From an uncultured Lentisphaeraceae bacterium (lineage in GTDB: Bacteria > Verrucomicrobiota > Kiritimatiellia > RFP12 > DVOR01), in the NCBI GenBank assembly GCA_949289005.1, contig CASEMQ010000053.1, positions 18,203 through 82,202 on the forward strand: DNA of 64,000 nucleotides, in the 5' to 3' direction. A model generated the notes under the pieces. That model saw only the letters and a program-made list of their open reading frames with translations, was not told the DNA's origin and did not search any database. The first letter of the stretch is position 1. Each line of letters begins with the position of its first letter. Of this stretch, positions 43,828 through 52,755 are shown piece after piece. A program made the translations under genes and the position numbers.

Positions 43828-43849
43828 TGTCAATTGAAAAGTGTACCGA
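43828..43849. repeat. possible insertion-sequence end
   Basis: TGTCAATTGAAAAGTGTACC (starting about 43829) resembles the AT-rich ends of integrase-type insertion sequences. It lies just beyond the 3' end of the truncated integrase remnant and directly before the 48-bp palindrome. No matching inverted partner was found on the other side. Confidence 0.35.
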
Positions 43850-43897
43850 CCCTCTCTTTCCCTCGGGGCGGCATGCCGCCCCGAGGGAAAGAGAGGG
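43850..43897. repeat. 48-bp perfect palindrome
   Basis: A perfect 24+24-bp inverted repeat centred between 43873 and 43874 (arms CCCTCTCTTTCCCTCGGGGC then GGCA, and their complement). There is no loop and no T-run, so it is not a standard terminator. It adjoins the end of a truncated integrase and may be a transposon or recombination target, or a very stable hairpin in RNA. Confidence 0.8.
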
Positions 43898-43905
43898 GGA
43901 AGAGG

Positions 43906-44475
43906 TCAGGGGCGTTGCGTCATAAAGAACCTCCGGGGTTCTCTCGCACTGTTGGCGGAGGAGCGATGGCATTGAGGTGGGGTGGCGGCGATTGGGGAAG
44001 GAGGGCGTTGAGGCGTTGCCAGGGTGTCTGGGGCGCGGCGAATCTTGGCGATTTGACGGGTGCAGGGGATGGTGGGGTTATTGAGGAGGCTCCAGTGGTC
44101 GTAGAGTCGTGTGATGGTGGAGACGCTCATGCGGCGCAGTTCGTCGGCGATGGGGCCCGGGATCGGCGCTTTCGCCTCACTGTAGTCCCGAATGGCCGCG
44201 TCCATGACGGCGTGGAGATAACGCGGGAACATTTGGCCCATCGCCAACCAAAGGCGGACGAGGGTTTTCCTGGGTTCCGGCGAATAACTTGATGCGCGGC
44301 CGCGATGGGGGCGGTAGCGATAGGATCCGTTGAGTAGAGGGATGACGAACTTACTCGACAAGCCGCACATCGCCTCCGTCTCGTCTGTCCGTGCTTTGGC
44401 GTAGCGCCGTTTCATTCTGTCCATGCAGTCTTTCCTAAAAGCGTGCTCCAAGTCGCCTCCTTCGCTGCAATTCAC
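43906..44475 (-). pseudogene. truncated IS481/ISNCY-type integrase (N-terminal part only)
   Basis: Up to 189 codons. RMKRRYAKARTDETEAMCGL then SSKFVIPLLNG, GRASSYSPEPRKTLVRLWLA, MFPRYLHAVMDAAI, and ELRRMSVSTITRLYDHW match the N-terminal HTH region of integrase-type transposases that typically read RYxxAsrkeKsriLdEfv...YAirLL ... LwxasgyxcxkrL ... LLxiSxaTidRlL. The rve catalytic domain (DDE) is absent; after TRLYDHW the frame has no family likeness. The true start may be the Met near 44423. It is a broken insertion-sequence relic upstream of tRNA-Thr. Confidence 0.65.
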
Positions 44476-44505
44476 TAGGAAACATCACGATTCAACGATT
44501 TCGCG

Positions 44506-44534
44506 CTGACGTCAGTGCCGGAATGTGTTACACT
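44506..44534 (+). promoter_or_regulatory. promoter of tRNA-Thr
   Basis: CTGACG (44506-44511) and TACACT (44529-44534) are 17 nt apart; the mature tRNA begins 12 nt after the -10. Confidence 0.6.
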
Positions 44535-44546
44535 ATGCGCACTTTC

Positions 44547-44621
44547 GCCGATGTAGCTCAGTGGTAGAGCTACTGATTTGTAATCAGTGGGTCGTGGGTC
44601 CGAATCCCACCGTCGGCTCCA
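44547..44621 (+). tRNA. tRNA-Thr (anticodon TGT)
   Basis: A complete 75-nt cloverleaf. The acceptor GCCGATG (44547-44553) pairs with CGTCGGC (44611-44617) with one G-T pair. The anticodon stem ACTGA/TCAGT encloses TTTGTAA, giving anticodon TGT for ACA codons. The T arm has GGGTCCGAATCCC, and discriminator T plus CCA (44619-44621) are encoded. Confidence 0.97.
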
Positions 44622-44626
44622 GATTT

Positions 44627-44664
44627 AAGCCCCGTAAGCTGAAAGGCTTACGGGGCTTCTTAAT
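44627..44664 (+). terminator. intrinsic terminator after tRNA-Thr
   Basis: AAGCCCCGTAAG (44627-44638) pairs perfectly with CTTACGGGGCTT (44647-44658), followed by CTTAATT. Confidence 0.85.
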
Positions 44665-44847
44665 TGGAAATGTGCGATGTTGGATGGCGGGGAAAGTGAC
44701 GGAAAATGACGTATCTTTACGTGTTTTTCAGTAACTTTTTGGCAACTGGCGAGACGGTGCGCGGAGGCTGCGCGAGTGTGGTGGAAAGTGTATGATGTGT
44801 TTGCGCACCTTATGAGAATCTATCATGAAGCGAGAGAAGAAGCGTAT

Positions 44848-44878
44848 CCCGCCCCCGGGAAGCCGGGGACGGGCTTTT
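44848..44878. terminator. possible terminator between tRNA-Thr and carB
   Basis: CCCGCCCCCGG (44848-44858) pairs with CCGGGGACGGG (44863-44873) with one mismatch, followed by CTTTT on the plus strand. It lies 25 nt beyond the 3' end of minus-strand carB; the T-run favours the plus strand, so direction is unsure. The rest of 44665-44902 shows nothing supportable. Confidence 0.4.
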
Positions 44879-44902
44879 GGCTGCCATATGGGCGCGGAGG
44901 GC

Positions 44903-47900
44903 TCAATAGACGATGGAGGCGTGGTATTCCTGGATGGATTCCACGGCGCCATCGCCTTCCTTGCGGCGGGCGGCGATGCCTTTGACGGCCATCTCGGCGG
45001 CGGCGAGGGTCGTCATGTAGGGCACGCGGTATTTGAGGGCGGCCTTGCGGATGGAGGAGCCGTCGGCCAAGGCATCGCGGCGGGGACTGGGCGTGTTGAG
45101 CACCAGGCTCACCTGCTTGTTGACGATGAGGTCAAGGACATTCGGTCGGCCCTTGCCGATTTTGGCGACGGATTCGCTCGGGACGCCGGCGGCATCAAGA
45201 AAGCGCTTGGTGCCGGGGGTGGCGTAGAGCGTAAAGCCGAGGTCGGCGAAGGCTTTGAGCGCCTGGGCGGATTCTTCGTTCTTGACGGAGAGGGAGGCCA
45301 GGACGGCGCCGTTTTCGGGCAAGGGGGCGTTGGCGGCCTCTTGGCTCTTGCAGAAGGCAAGCGCGGGGTCGCGCGCCAGGCCAAGCACTTCGCCGGTGGA
45401 GCGCATCTCGGGGCCGAGCACGGGGTCGACCTCGGGGAACTTGTCGAAGGGGCAGACGGCTTCCTTGGCACCGTAGTAGGGCAACTTGCCGTGGCGCAGC
45501 CCCAGCCGGGCCATCGGCTGGCCGAGCATAAGGCGCGTGGCGGCGGCGGCCATCTGGATGGCGCAGACCTTGGAGACAAGCGGGACGGTGCGGGAGGCGC
45601 GGGGATTGGCCTCGAGCACGTAGACCTTGCCGTTCTCGATGGCGTACTGCATGTTCATGAGGCCGCAGACTTTGAGGGCTTTGGCGATTTTCTGCGTGTA
45701 GTCGCGGATGGTGGCCAAGCAACTCTCGGGGATATTGGCCGAGGGAATGATGCAGGCGGAGTCGCCGGAGTGGACGCCGGCCAGCTCCACGTGTTCCATC
45801 ACGGCGGGGATGAAGACCGTCTCGCCGTCGCTCACCGCGTCGGCCTCGCATTCCAGCGCGTGCTGGAGGAAGCGGTCGAGAAGAAGCGGGCGGTCCTCGG
45901 TGACGCCGACGGCCTTGGCGACGTATTCGCGGAGCATGTGCTCGTCGTAAATCACCTCCATGCCGCGGCCGCCCAGCACAAAGGAGGGGCGGATCATCAG
46001 CGGATAACCGATGGTATTGGCCACGGCGATGGCGTCGTCGATGTTGGCGGCCATGCCGCTCTCGGGCATCGGGATGCCGAGTTTGTCCATCATGTGGCGG
46101 AAAAGGTCGCGGTCTTCGGCCACGTCAATGCTGTCGATGGAGGTGCCGAGGATGCGGCAGCCGGCATCGGAGAGCTCGCGGGCGATGTTCAGCGGCGTCT
46201 GCCCGCCGAACTGCACGATGATGCCCTGCGGGTTTTCCTTGCGGTAAATCTGGAGGACGTCCTCGACGGTGACAGGCTCGAAGTAGAGGCGGTCGGAGGT
46301 GTCGTAGTCGGTGGAGACGGTCTCGGGGTTGCAGTTGACCATCACCGTCTCGTAGCCCATCTCGCGAAGCGTGAAGGCCGCGTGGCAGCAACAATAGTCG
46401 AACTCGATGCCTTGGCCGATGCGGTTGGGGCCGCCGCCCAGGATCATCACCTTCGTGGGGTTGTGGTCGAGTTTCAGCTCGTCGGGCGCGTTGTAGGTGG
46501 AGTAGTAATACTCGCGATCCTCCACGCCGCTCACCGGCACCGCGTGCCAGCCCTCGACGCACCCCAACGCCTCGCGACGCTCGCGGATGGCCTTCTCGCG
46601 AATGCCCAAAATCTTGGCCAGGTAACGGTCGGCAAAGCCATCTTTCTTGGCCTGGATGAGCAAGTCGTCCGGCGGCATCGTGCCCTTGTGGGCCAAAATC
46701 TTCTCTTCCAGTTGCACCAGCTCGCGCATCTGTTGGACAAAGTAGGCCTTGACCGCGCACGCGTCGAAGATTTGCTCGTCGGTCGCGCCCTTGCGGAGCG
46801 CCTCGTACATCAGGAAGTGCGTCTCGCTGCTCGGCGTGCGCAGGCGCTCCAGGAGCTCCTTGAGCGAGAGTTTCTCGAAGCCCACCCAGCCCAAGCCGTA
46901 GCGTCCCTTCTCGAGGCCGCGGATGGCCTTTTGCAGGGCCTCCTTGTAGGTTTTGCCGATGCTCATCACCTCGCCCACAGCCTTCATCTGCGTGCCGAGT
47001 TTGTCCTCCACCGCGCGGAACTTCTCAAAGGCCCAACGCGCGAACTTCAGCACCACATAGTCGCCCGAGGGGGTGTACTTCTCCAGCGAGCCATCGCGCC
47101 AGTAGGGCAACTCGTCCAGCGTCATCCCCGCCGCCAGCTTGGCGGAAACCAGCGCGATGGGGAAGCCCGTCGCCTTCGAGGCCAACGCGGAAGAGCGCGA
47201 GGTGCGCGGGTTGATCTCGATGATCACCACGCGACCGGTCTTCGGGTCGTGCGCGAACTGCACGTTCGTGCCGCCGATCACGCCGATGGCCTCGACAATC
47301 TTGAAGGCCATCTTCGTCAGGCGGTCGATGAGCGGCTGCTCGATGGTCAGCATCGGCGCCGCGCAGAAGGAATCGCCCGTGTGCACGCCCACCGGGTCGA
47401 TGTTCTCGATGGTGCAGACGCAGACCATCTGGTTCTTCGCGTCGCGCACCACCTCGATTTCCAGCTCCTCCCAGCCCTTGATGGATTCCTCCACCAGAAT
47501 CTGGTGCGTCATCGAGAGATCCAGCCCCTTGCGCGCGATGGCGTCCAGTTCCTCGATGTTGTAGGCGAAGCCTCCGCCCGCGCCACCCATCGTGTAGGCC
47601 GGGCGGATTACCACGGGGTAGCCGATCTCCTCGATAATCTTCTCGGCCTCGGCCACGCTGTTGGCAATGCCCGAGCGCGGCGTCTCGATGCCCAGCTGCT
47701 GCATCGTGTGCTTGAAGACGTCGCGATCCTCGCCGCGCTCGATGGCGTCCAGGTTCACGCCGATGACCATCACGCCATACTTGTCGAGAATGCCCGCCTT
47801 GGCGAGCGCCGAGGACATGTTCAGCCCCGTCTGCCCGCCTAGGTTCGGCAGGATCGCGTCCGGGCGCTCCTTCGCGATGATTTGCTCCAGGCGCTTCAGG

Positions 47901-48106
47901 TTCAGCGGCTCGATGTAGGTGGCGTCCGCCATCGCCGGGTCCGTCATGATCGTGGCGGGGTTCGAGTTCACCAACACAATCTTGTAGCCCAACGCCCGCA
48001 ACGCCTTGCACGCCTGCGTGCCCGAATAGTCAAACTCGCACGCCTGCCCAATGACGATGGGTCCCGAGCCGATGATGAGCACCTTTTTGATGTCCGAACG
48101 CTGCAT
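44903..48106 (-). CDS. carB: carbamoyl-phosphate synthase large subunit CarB
   Basis: A 1067-residue enzyme making carbamoyl phosphate from bicarbonate, ammonia (channelled from CarA) and two ATP, for pyrimidines and arginine. It has the internal duplication expected: the first ATP-grasp half starts VLIIGSGPIVIGQACEFDYS (about 10-29) with VIRPAYTMGGAGGGFAYN and EINPRTSRSSALASKATGFP. The second half has MILGGGPNRIGQGIEFDYCC (about 545-564), MIRPSFVLGGRGMEVIYD and EANPRASRTVPLVSKVCAIQ. The C-terminal allosteric MGS domain ends with YHASIVY. ATG 48106 has AGGAA 5-6 nt upstream. carA is not adjacent. Confidence 0.97.
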   Translation of the reverse strand: MQRSDIKKVLIIGSGPIVIGQACEFDYSGTQACKALRALGYKIVLVNSNPATIMTDPAMADATYIEPLNLKRLEQIIAKERPDAILPNLGGQTGLNMSSALAKAGILDKYGVMVIGVNLDAIERGEDRDVFKHTMQQLGIETPRSGIANSVAEAEKIIEEIGYPVVIRPAYTMGGAGGGFAYNIEELDAIARKGLDLSMTHQILVEESIKGWEELEIEVVRDAKNQMVCVCTIENIDPVGVHTGDSFCAAPMLTIEQPLIDRLTKMAFKIVEAIGVIGGTNVQFAHDPKTGRVVIIEINPRTSRSSALASKATGFPIALVSAKLAAGMTLDELPYWRDGSLEKYTPSGDYVVLKFARWAFEKFRAVEDKLGTQMKAVGEVMSIGKTYKEALQKAIRGLEKGRYGLGWVGFEKLSLKELLERLRTPSSETHFLMYEALRKGATDEQIFDACAVKAYFVQQMRELVQLEEKILAHKGTMPPDDLLIQAKKDGFADRYLAKILGIREKAIRERREALGCVEGWHAVPVSGVEDREYYYSTYNAPDELKLDHNPTKVMILGGGPNRIGQGIEFDYCCCHAAFTLREMGYETVMVNCNPETVSTDYDTSDRLYFEPVTVEDVLQIYRKENPQGIIVQFGGQTPLNIARELSDAGCRILGTSIDSIDVAEDRDLFRHMMDKLGIPMPESGMAANIDDAIAVANTIGYPLMIRPSFVLGGRGMEVIYDEHMLREYVAKAVGVTEDRPLLLDRFLQHALECEADAVSDGETVFIPAVMEHVELAGVHSGDSACIIPSANIPESCLATIRDYTQKIAKALKVCGLMNMQYAIENGKVYVLEANPRASRTVPLVSKVCAIQMAAAATRLMLGQPMARLGLRHGKLPYYGAKEAVCPFDKFPEVDPVLGPEMRSTGEVLGLARDPALAFCKSQEAANAPLPENGAVLASLSVKNEESAQALKAFADLGFTLYATPGTKRFLDAAGVPSESVAKIGKGRPNVLDLIVNKQVSLVLNTPSPRRDALADGSSIRKAALKYRVPYMTTLAAAEMAVKGIAARRKEGDGAVESIQEYHASIVY

Positions 48107-48426
48107 GTTTCCTGCCTTCCCAAATCATCACGGCTCCATGCCGTAAATCGGGCTTGTATGTTACCAAATCCGCCCCGCCCCCGCAACCAATCGCCGATGC
48201 AACGTGATGTGTGAATCGTCCACAATGTAATTGCGCAGATGGAAGAAAGAAGAGAAAGCGGAAAGAAGGTGGACTGGCAGAGGTCGAGGCAAAGCAGAAG
48301 CACGCTCCGACAGACCCACCACCCCATCGTCCACTACCCCCGCTCACCCCGAAAGGCCCCCTGACCCATGCAAATCTTCCACGCCATCCCACGCCCCCTG
48401 CGCAATTCCATTGACATTCTACAGGA
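48107..48426. other. carB-guaB divergent intergenic region
   Basis: About 380 bp between divergent starts. The guaB promoter occupies the right end. The middle (48240-48310) is purine-rich. On the minus strand near 48155 there is a loose TACAAG-type -10 for carB without a clear -35. No open frame with coding character and no riboswitch-like fold was recognised. Confidence 0.4.
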
Positions 48427-48457
48427 TTGCGCCGGGGCCGAAAGTTTGCTATATAAT
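48427..48457 (+). promoter_or_regulatory. sigma-70-type promoter of guaB
   Basis: TTGCGC (48427-48432) followed at 17 nt by TATATA (48450-48455) or at 19 nt by TATAAT (48452-48457), again with TTTGC directly before the -10. A TTGACA farther upstream (48412) is too distant to pair with it. Confidence 0.7.
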
Positions 48458-48489
48458 AGCAGGAAAGCAGAGCAGAAAGGATTTCACGG

Positions 48490-49986
48490 ATGAAGAACGA
48501 ATACTTGGATCGCTTCATGGCGCAGTTCCCCTTCGAAGGTTTGACGTACGACGACGTGACGTTGGTGACGCAGTACGCGGACTTTCTGCCGGACGACGCA
48601 AGCCTGAAGACGCGCCTGACCAGCCGCCAAGAGATGAACATCCCCTTCATGTCCGCGGCGATGGACACGGTGACCGAGGCGCCGATGGCCATCGCGATGG
48701 CCCTGGCCGGCGGCATCGGCTGCATCCACAAAAACCTGGACGAGGAAGAGCAGGCCGCGCAGGTCGCCCGCGTCAAGCACTACCTCAACGGCCTCATCGA
48801 GCGCCCCGTCTGCTTCCACGCCAACGACGAAGTGGCCTACCTGCTGGCCGAAAAGCGCCGCCGCGGCCTCAAGTTCGGCGGCTTCCCCATCCTCGACGAC
48901 CAGGATCGCCTGGTGGGCATGATCTCCGGCAAGGATTTGCGCTATTCCGACTGCGGCAGCGAGAAACTCTCGGCCGTCATGACCAAGGCCACCGTCACCG
49001 CCGCCCCCGGCACCTCGCTGGAAGAGGCCTACAAAATCATGCGCGCACACAAAATCGGCAAACTGCCGCTGGTGGACAAAGACGGCCGCCTCGCCGGGCT
49101 CTATTCCTTCACCGACGTGCAGCAGCTCATCGAGAACCAGAACCCCGCCTACAACCGCGACGCCAAGCACCGCCTGCGCGTCTCGGCCTCCGTCTCCGGC
49201 GGCTCGGGCGATTACCGGCGCATGGAGCGCCTGGCGCAGGAGGAGGTGGACGTCGTGGTCGTCGATTCCGCCCACGGCCACACCAAAGGCATCATGGACA
49301 TGGTGCGCTGGATCGCCAAGCATTACCCCGACATCGACATCATCGCCGGCAACATCGCCACCGGCGAGGCCGCCATCGCCCTGCGCGACGCCGGCGCCCA
49401 CGCCGTCAAGGTCGGCATCGGCCCCGGTTCCATCTGCACCACCCGCGTCGTCTGCGGCGTGGGCATCCCCCAGCTCACCGCCATCTACAACGCCCGCAAA
49501 GCCCTCGAAGGCTCCATCCCCGTCATCGGCGACGGCGGCATCAAACTCTCCGGCGACGTCCCCAAAGCCATCACCGCCGGCGCCGACAGCGTCATGCTCG
49601 GCTCCGTCCTCGCCGGCTGCGAGGAATCCCCCGGCGAGAAAATCCTCAACGGCGGCCGCCAATACGTCGTCTACCGCGGCATGGGCTCCCTCGCCGCCCT
49701 CAAAAACGGCAAAGGCTCCCGCGCCCGCTACTTCCAGGACAACGAGAGCGACGACGACCTCGTGCCCCAGGGCATCGAAGGCATGGTGCCCTACTCCGGC
49801 CCCGTCCACCGCATCATGACGCAATTCTGCGGCGGCCTGCGCAGCACGCTGGGCTACTGCGGGTGCCGCACCATCGCCGAGCTCCAGGCCCGCGGCAAGT
49901 TCTACCGCGTCACCGCCAACGGCGTCCGCGAGGCCCACCCGCACGACGTCACCATCACCAAGGAAGCCCCCAACTACCGCTCCTGA
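48490..49986 (+). CDS. guaB: inosine-5'-monophosphate dehydrogenase GuaB
   Basis: A 498-residue NAD-dependent enzyme converting IMP to XMP, the committed step to guanine nucleotides. [20 protein letters not shown] begins the barrel, which is interrupted by a pair of CBS domains (about residues 100-220; [40 protein letters not shown]). The catalytic Cys loop is [19 protein letters not shown] (about 312-330), the phosphate site is [18 protein letters not shown], and the mobile flap carries [27 protein letters not shown] lies 9 nt upstream of ATG. Confidence 0.97.
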   Translation: MKNEYLDRFMAQFPFEGLTYDDVTLVTQYADFLPDDASLKTRLTSRQEMNIPFMSAAMDTVTEAPMAIAMALAGGIGCIHKNLDEEEQAAQVARVKHYLNGLIERPVCFHANDEVAYLLAEKRRRGLKFGGFPILDDQDRLVGMISGKDLRYSDCGSEKLSAVMTKATVTAAPGTSLEEAYKIMRAHKIGKLPLVDKDGRLAGLYSFTDVQQLIENQNPAYNRDAKHRLRVSASVSGGSGDYRRMERLAQEEVDVVVVDSAHGHTKGIMDMVRWIAKHYPDIDIIAGNIATGEAAIALRDAGAHAVKVGIGPGSICTTRVVCGVGIPQLTAIYNARKALEGSIPVIGDGGIKLSGDVPKAITAGADSVMLGSVLAGCEESPGEKILNGGRQYVVYRGMGSLAALKNGKGSRARYFQDNESDDDLVPQGIEGMVPYSGPVHRIMTQFCGGLRSTLGYCGCRTIAELQARGKFYRVTANGVREAHPHDVTITKEAPNYRS

Positions 49987-50009
49987 TCCCCGCCGCAAGG
50001 AGGCGCCCC

Positions 50010-50936
50010 ATGGCCGTCGAGCAAAGCAACCCCTTCGGGCAAAAAGACCCACGCGTGATCACGGTCAAGCCCCCCGTCCCCCCCGCCGCCCCCGCGGCGG
50101 GGGCCGGGGCGGGCGCCGCCGCCCACCCCACCCCACCCCTCCTGGACGTCGCGGGCCTCTGCACCTGGTTCCCCATCAAACGCGGCATCTTCGCCCGCAC
50201 CGTCGGCTACGTCAAAGCCGTCAACGGCGTCTCCTTCACCATGCGCGCCGGCGAAACCCTCGGCGTCGTCGGCGAATCCGGCTGCGGCAAAAGCACCCTC
50301 AGCCGCACCATCCTTCGCCTCGAAAAGCCTCACTCCGGCACCGTCCGCTTCGAAGGGCGCGACGTCTTCGCCCTCCGCGGCAACGACCTCCTCCAATACC
50401 GGCGTGACATGCAAGTCGTCTTCCAAGACCCCCACGCCACCCTCAACCCCCGCCACTCCGTCCTCGACATCCTCACCGAGGCCATGCTCGTCCACGGCCT
50501 CATCAAACCCGCCGAGGCCCAAGACGTCGCCGCCGAGCTGCTCCGCGACGTCGGCCTCCAGCCCGACGCGATGCACCGCTATCCCCACGCCTTCTCAGGC
50601 GGCCAACGCCAGCGTATCTGCATCGCACGCGCACTCGCCCTCAAACCCAAGATGATCATCTGCGACGAGGCCGTCTCCGCGCTCGACCTCTCCATCCGCG
50701 CACAAGTCCTCAACCTCCTCATGGAGCTCAAGGACAAATATCACCTCGCCTACCTCTTCATCACCCACGACATCGGCGTCGTCGAACACATCGCCGACAA
50801 CATCATCGTCATGTACAAAGGCGAAATCGTCGAACGCGGCCCCGCCGAGCAAGTCCTCCTCCACCCCCAAGAACCCTACACCAAACGCCTCATCGCCGCC
50901 GTCCCCCGCGTTGGCGGCGCCGCCGTCGGCGCCTGA
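50010..50936 (+). CDS. oligopeptide/dipeptide ABC transporter ATP-binding protein (OppF/DppF-type)
   Basis: A 308-residue ABC ATPase of the peptide/nickel importer class. After a Pro/Ala-rich N-terminal linker it has [20 protein letters not shown], typical of OppF; Walker [19 protein letters not shown] (about residues 89-106); Q-loop [15 protein letters not shown]; signature [19 protein letters not shown]; Walker [16 protein letters not shown]-loop [14 protein letters not shown]; and the Opp-type C-terminal [17 protein letters not shown]. Partner permeases, binding protein and OppD are not in the window, so it works with proteins encoded elsewhere or its operon was disrupted. AAGGAGG precedes ATG. 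It follows guaB by 23 nt. Confidence 0.93.
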   Translation: MAVEQSNPFGQKDPRVITVKPPVPPAAPAAGAGAGAAAHPTPPLLDVAGLCTWFPIKRGIFARTVGYVKAVNGVSFTMRAGETLGVVGESGCGKSTLSRTILRLEKPHSGTVRFEGRDVFALRGNDLLQYRRDMQVVFQDPHATLNPRHSVLDILTEAMLVHGLIKPAEAQDVAAELLRDVGLQPDAMHRYPHAFSGGQRQRICIARALALKPKMIICDEAVSALDLSIRAQVLNLLMELKDKYHLAYLFITHDIGVVEHIADNIIVMYKGEIVERGPAEQVLLHPQEPYTKRLIAAVPRVGGAAVGA

Positions 50937-50960
50937 CCCCGCCAACACACACCTTTCAAA

Positions 50961-51008
50961 CCGCAGATTGCGCGGATTGTCACGGATTATTGGCGGGCTA
51001 CCGCCCGC
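50961..51008 (+). repeat. left inverted-repeat arm of the GxxExxY cassette
   Basis: Begins CCGCAGATTGCGCGGATTGT and ends in a GGCGG/CCGCC hairpin; it pairs with 51528-51572 in inverted orientation. Confidence 0.7.
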
Positions 51009-51075
51009 AGGACTGCCAGGATTTTCTATATTTGCCATGACGCTCACAACGCCGTACGCCTAACGGAAACGCATC

Positions 51076-51546
51076 ATGCCAACCTTGCAAGACGACCAAA
51101 CCTTCGCCATCATCGGTGCCGCGTTCAGGGTTCACCACGCCTTGGGTTGCGGTTTCTTGGAAAAGGTCTACCAAGATGCCCTCGAAGTGGAGTTCCGATA
51201 CGTCAAGATCCCATACGAGCGCGAGAAAGCCATCGCGATTCACTATCGTAATGTTCGCTTGGGAGAGTCTTATTATGCAGACTTCCTCTGTTATGGGGAT
51301 GTCATTGTGGAGTTGAAGGCCATTCGCAACCTCAACAAAATAGAGGAGGCCCAAGTGATGCATTATCTGCGTGCCACCAAATGTACCCGAGCGCTCTTGA
51401 TAAACTTCGGACAGCCCAGTTTGCAAATCGTCCGCTTTGTGAATGGATACAAACAAACCTTTGACGAAGCGGAAGTGCGTGATTTGGCGGCGCAAGCCGC
51501 CACCAAAAGCACGCTGGCAGTCCCCTCGGCGGTAGCCGAGCAATAA
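51076..51546 (+). CDS. GxxExxY protein (PD-(D/E)XK nuclease-like)
   Basis: A 156-residue protein of the PDDEXK_3/GxxExxY family. The eponymous motif is HHALGCGFLEKVYQDALEVE (about residues 20-39). It is followed by IPYEREKAIAIHYRNVRLGE, the nuclease-core YYADFLCYGDVIVELKAIRN (D..., E-x-K pattern at about 76-95) and LRATKCTRALLINFGQPSLQ. The fold suggests a restriction-endonuclease-like active site, but no activity is established. The stop codon lies inside the right inverted repeat, and base composition is lower in GC than in the flanking genes, which suggests acquisition. Confidence 0.9.
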   Translation: MPTLQDDQTFAIIGAAFRVHHALGCGFLEKVYQDALEVEFRYVKIPYEREKAIAIHYRNVRLGESYYADFLCYGDVIVELKAIRNLNKIEEAQVMHYLRATKCTRALLINFGQPSLQIVRFVNGYKQTFDEAEVRDLAAQAATKSTLAVPSAVAEQ

Positions 51547-51572
51547 TCCGCAACAATCCGCGCCATCCGCGG
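51528..51572 (-). repeat. right inverted-repeat arm of the GxxExxY cassette
   Basis: Contains GGCGGTAGCC, CAATAATCCG and ACAATCCGCG, the inverted counterpart of the left arm. It includes the last codons and stop of the GxxExxY gene and ends 10 nt before the alr ATG. Confidence 0.7.
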
Positions 51573-51582
51573 TTCCCCCACC

Positions 51583-52692
51583 ATGCAACATCGCGTCATC
51601 CTCACCATCGATTTAAGCAAACTGGCCGCCAACTACCGCGCCGTCTGCGGCGTGGCCGCGCCGTGCGCCGTCATGCCCGTGCTCAAGGCCAACGCCTACG
51701 GCCTCGGCGTGGGGCCCATCGCCCGCGCGCTCGTCGCCGCCGGCGCCCCCCGCATCGCCGTGGCCGAGCCCTACGAAGCCCTCCGGCTCAGCGACCTCGG
51801 CGTGCCCATCCAAATCCTCTCCGCCATTTTGCCCGACGAGATCGCCCCGATGGTCGCGCACGGCGTCACCCTCCCCGTGACCGACCTCGCCACCGCCCGC
51901 CTCATCTCCGCCGAGGCCCTCCGCCAAGGCCGCCGCGCCCCCTGCCACCTGGCGCTCGACACCGGCATGGGCCGCGCCGGCGTGCGTTGGGACGACGCCC
52001 CCGCCCTCCTCCCCGCCCTCCTCGCCCTGCCCGGCCTCGACCTCGAAGGCATCCTCACCCACTTCCCCCTGGCCTACCAAAGCGGCTCCGCCTTCACCCG
52101 CGAGCAACTCCGCCGCTTCCGCGCCGTCCTCGACGCCGCCGGCGCACTCGGCCACACCTTCCGCTGGATCCACGCCGCCAACTCCGACGCCATCAATAAC
52201 GCCCCCGAGGCCTGCCGCCCCCCCTTCAACCTCGTCCGCAGCGGCATCAACCTCCACGGTGCCTTCGACGCCGCCGGCGCGCTCCGCGTCCCCCTCGAGC
52301 CCGTCCTCACCCTCACCGCCCGCCTCGCCCAGATCCGCGACCTCCCCGCCGGCACCCCCCTCGGCTACGGCCACACCTACCGCACCCCCCGCGCCATGCG
52401 CGTGGGCACCGTCGCCGCCGGCTATGCCGACGGCCTCCCCCTCGCCCTCTCCAACCGCGGCGCCGTCCTCATCCACGGCACCGCCGCCCCCATCCTCGGC
52501 CACCTCTCCATGGACTACCTCACCGTCAACCTCGACGACGTCCCCAACGCCGCCCCCGGCGACCCCGTCACCCTCCTCGGCCGCGACGGCGACCTCGAAA
52601 TCCCCGTCCAGGACTGGGCCAACCTCAAAGGCACCCACGCCTACGACATCATCTGCTCCATCGGCTCCCGCGTCGCCCGCGCCTACCGCTGA
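51583..52692 (+). CDS. alr: alanine racemase
   Basis: A 369-residue PLP enzyme making D-alanine for peptidoglycan, feeding the MurF step. The PLP lysine motif is VMPVLKANAYGLG (Lys at about 35). Other family motifs are HLALDTGMGRAGV, GILTHFPLAY (usual MTHFA), HAANSDAI, RSGINLHG (family RPGI.LYG), LGYGHTYRTPRAMRVGTVAA and the second catalytic base in AGYADGLPLALSNRG, then LGHLSMDYLTVNLD. No Shine-Dalgarno is seen before ATG 51583, which lies 10 nt after the right inverted repeat, so the insertion may have replaced its original leader. Confidence 0.94.
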   Translation: MQHRVILTIDLSKLAANYRAVCGVAAPCAVMPVLKANAYGLGVGPIARALVAAGAPRIAVAEPYEALRLSDLGVPIQILSAILPDEIAPMVAHGVTLPVTDLATARLISAEALRQGRRAPCHLALDTGMGRAGVRWDDAPALLPALLALPGLDLEGILTHFPLAYQSGSAFTREQLRRFRAVLDAAGALGHTFRWIHAANSDAINNAPEACRPPFNLVRSGINLHGAFDAAGALRVPLEPVLTLTARLAQIRDLPAGTPLGYGHTYRTPRAMRVGTVAAGYADGLPLALSNRGAVLIHGTAAPILGHLSMDYLTVNLDDVPNAAPGDPVTLLGRDGDLEIPVQDWANLKGTHAYDIICSIGSRVARAYR

Positions 52693-52755
52693 AACCCATC
52701 CCGACCACGATCGCGGCGGTTGGGGAACGAAACGTAAATGCACTAAATCCGCGGC

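Larger units (their letters stand above)
50961..51572. mobile_element. candidate mobile cassette: GxxExxY gene bounded by inverted repeats
   Basis: The left arm (50961-51008) and right arm (51528-51572) are inverted copies; 38 of 45 positions match when aligned from GGCGGTAGCC outward. Each contains periodic GATT(G/A) units about 10 nt apart (on the right, AATCCG units) and a small hairpin at the inner end (left TGGCGGGCTACCGCC, right CTCGGCGGTAGCCGAG). The enclosed gene is less GC-rich than its neighbours, and the cassette sits between the ABC ATPase and alr. No transposase is inside, so movement would need help. Element status is inferred. Confidence 0.6.

Noticed and set aside
44776..44985. 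69-codon plus-strand frame after tRNA-Thr
   Set aside because: It overlaps the end of carB on the opposite strand and has no ribosome site or recognisable sequence.
44825..47842. 1005-codon plus-strand open frame
   Set aside because: Antisense of carB.
48412..48417. TTGACA upstream of guaB as a -35 box
   Set aside because: It is 34-36 nt from the -10; TTGCGC at 48427 has correct spacing.
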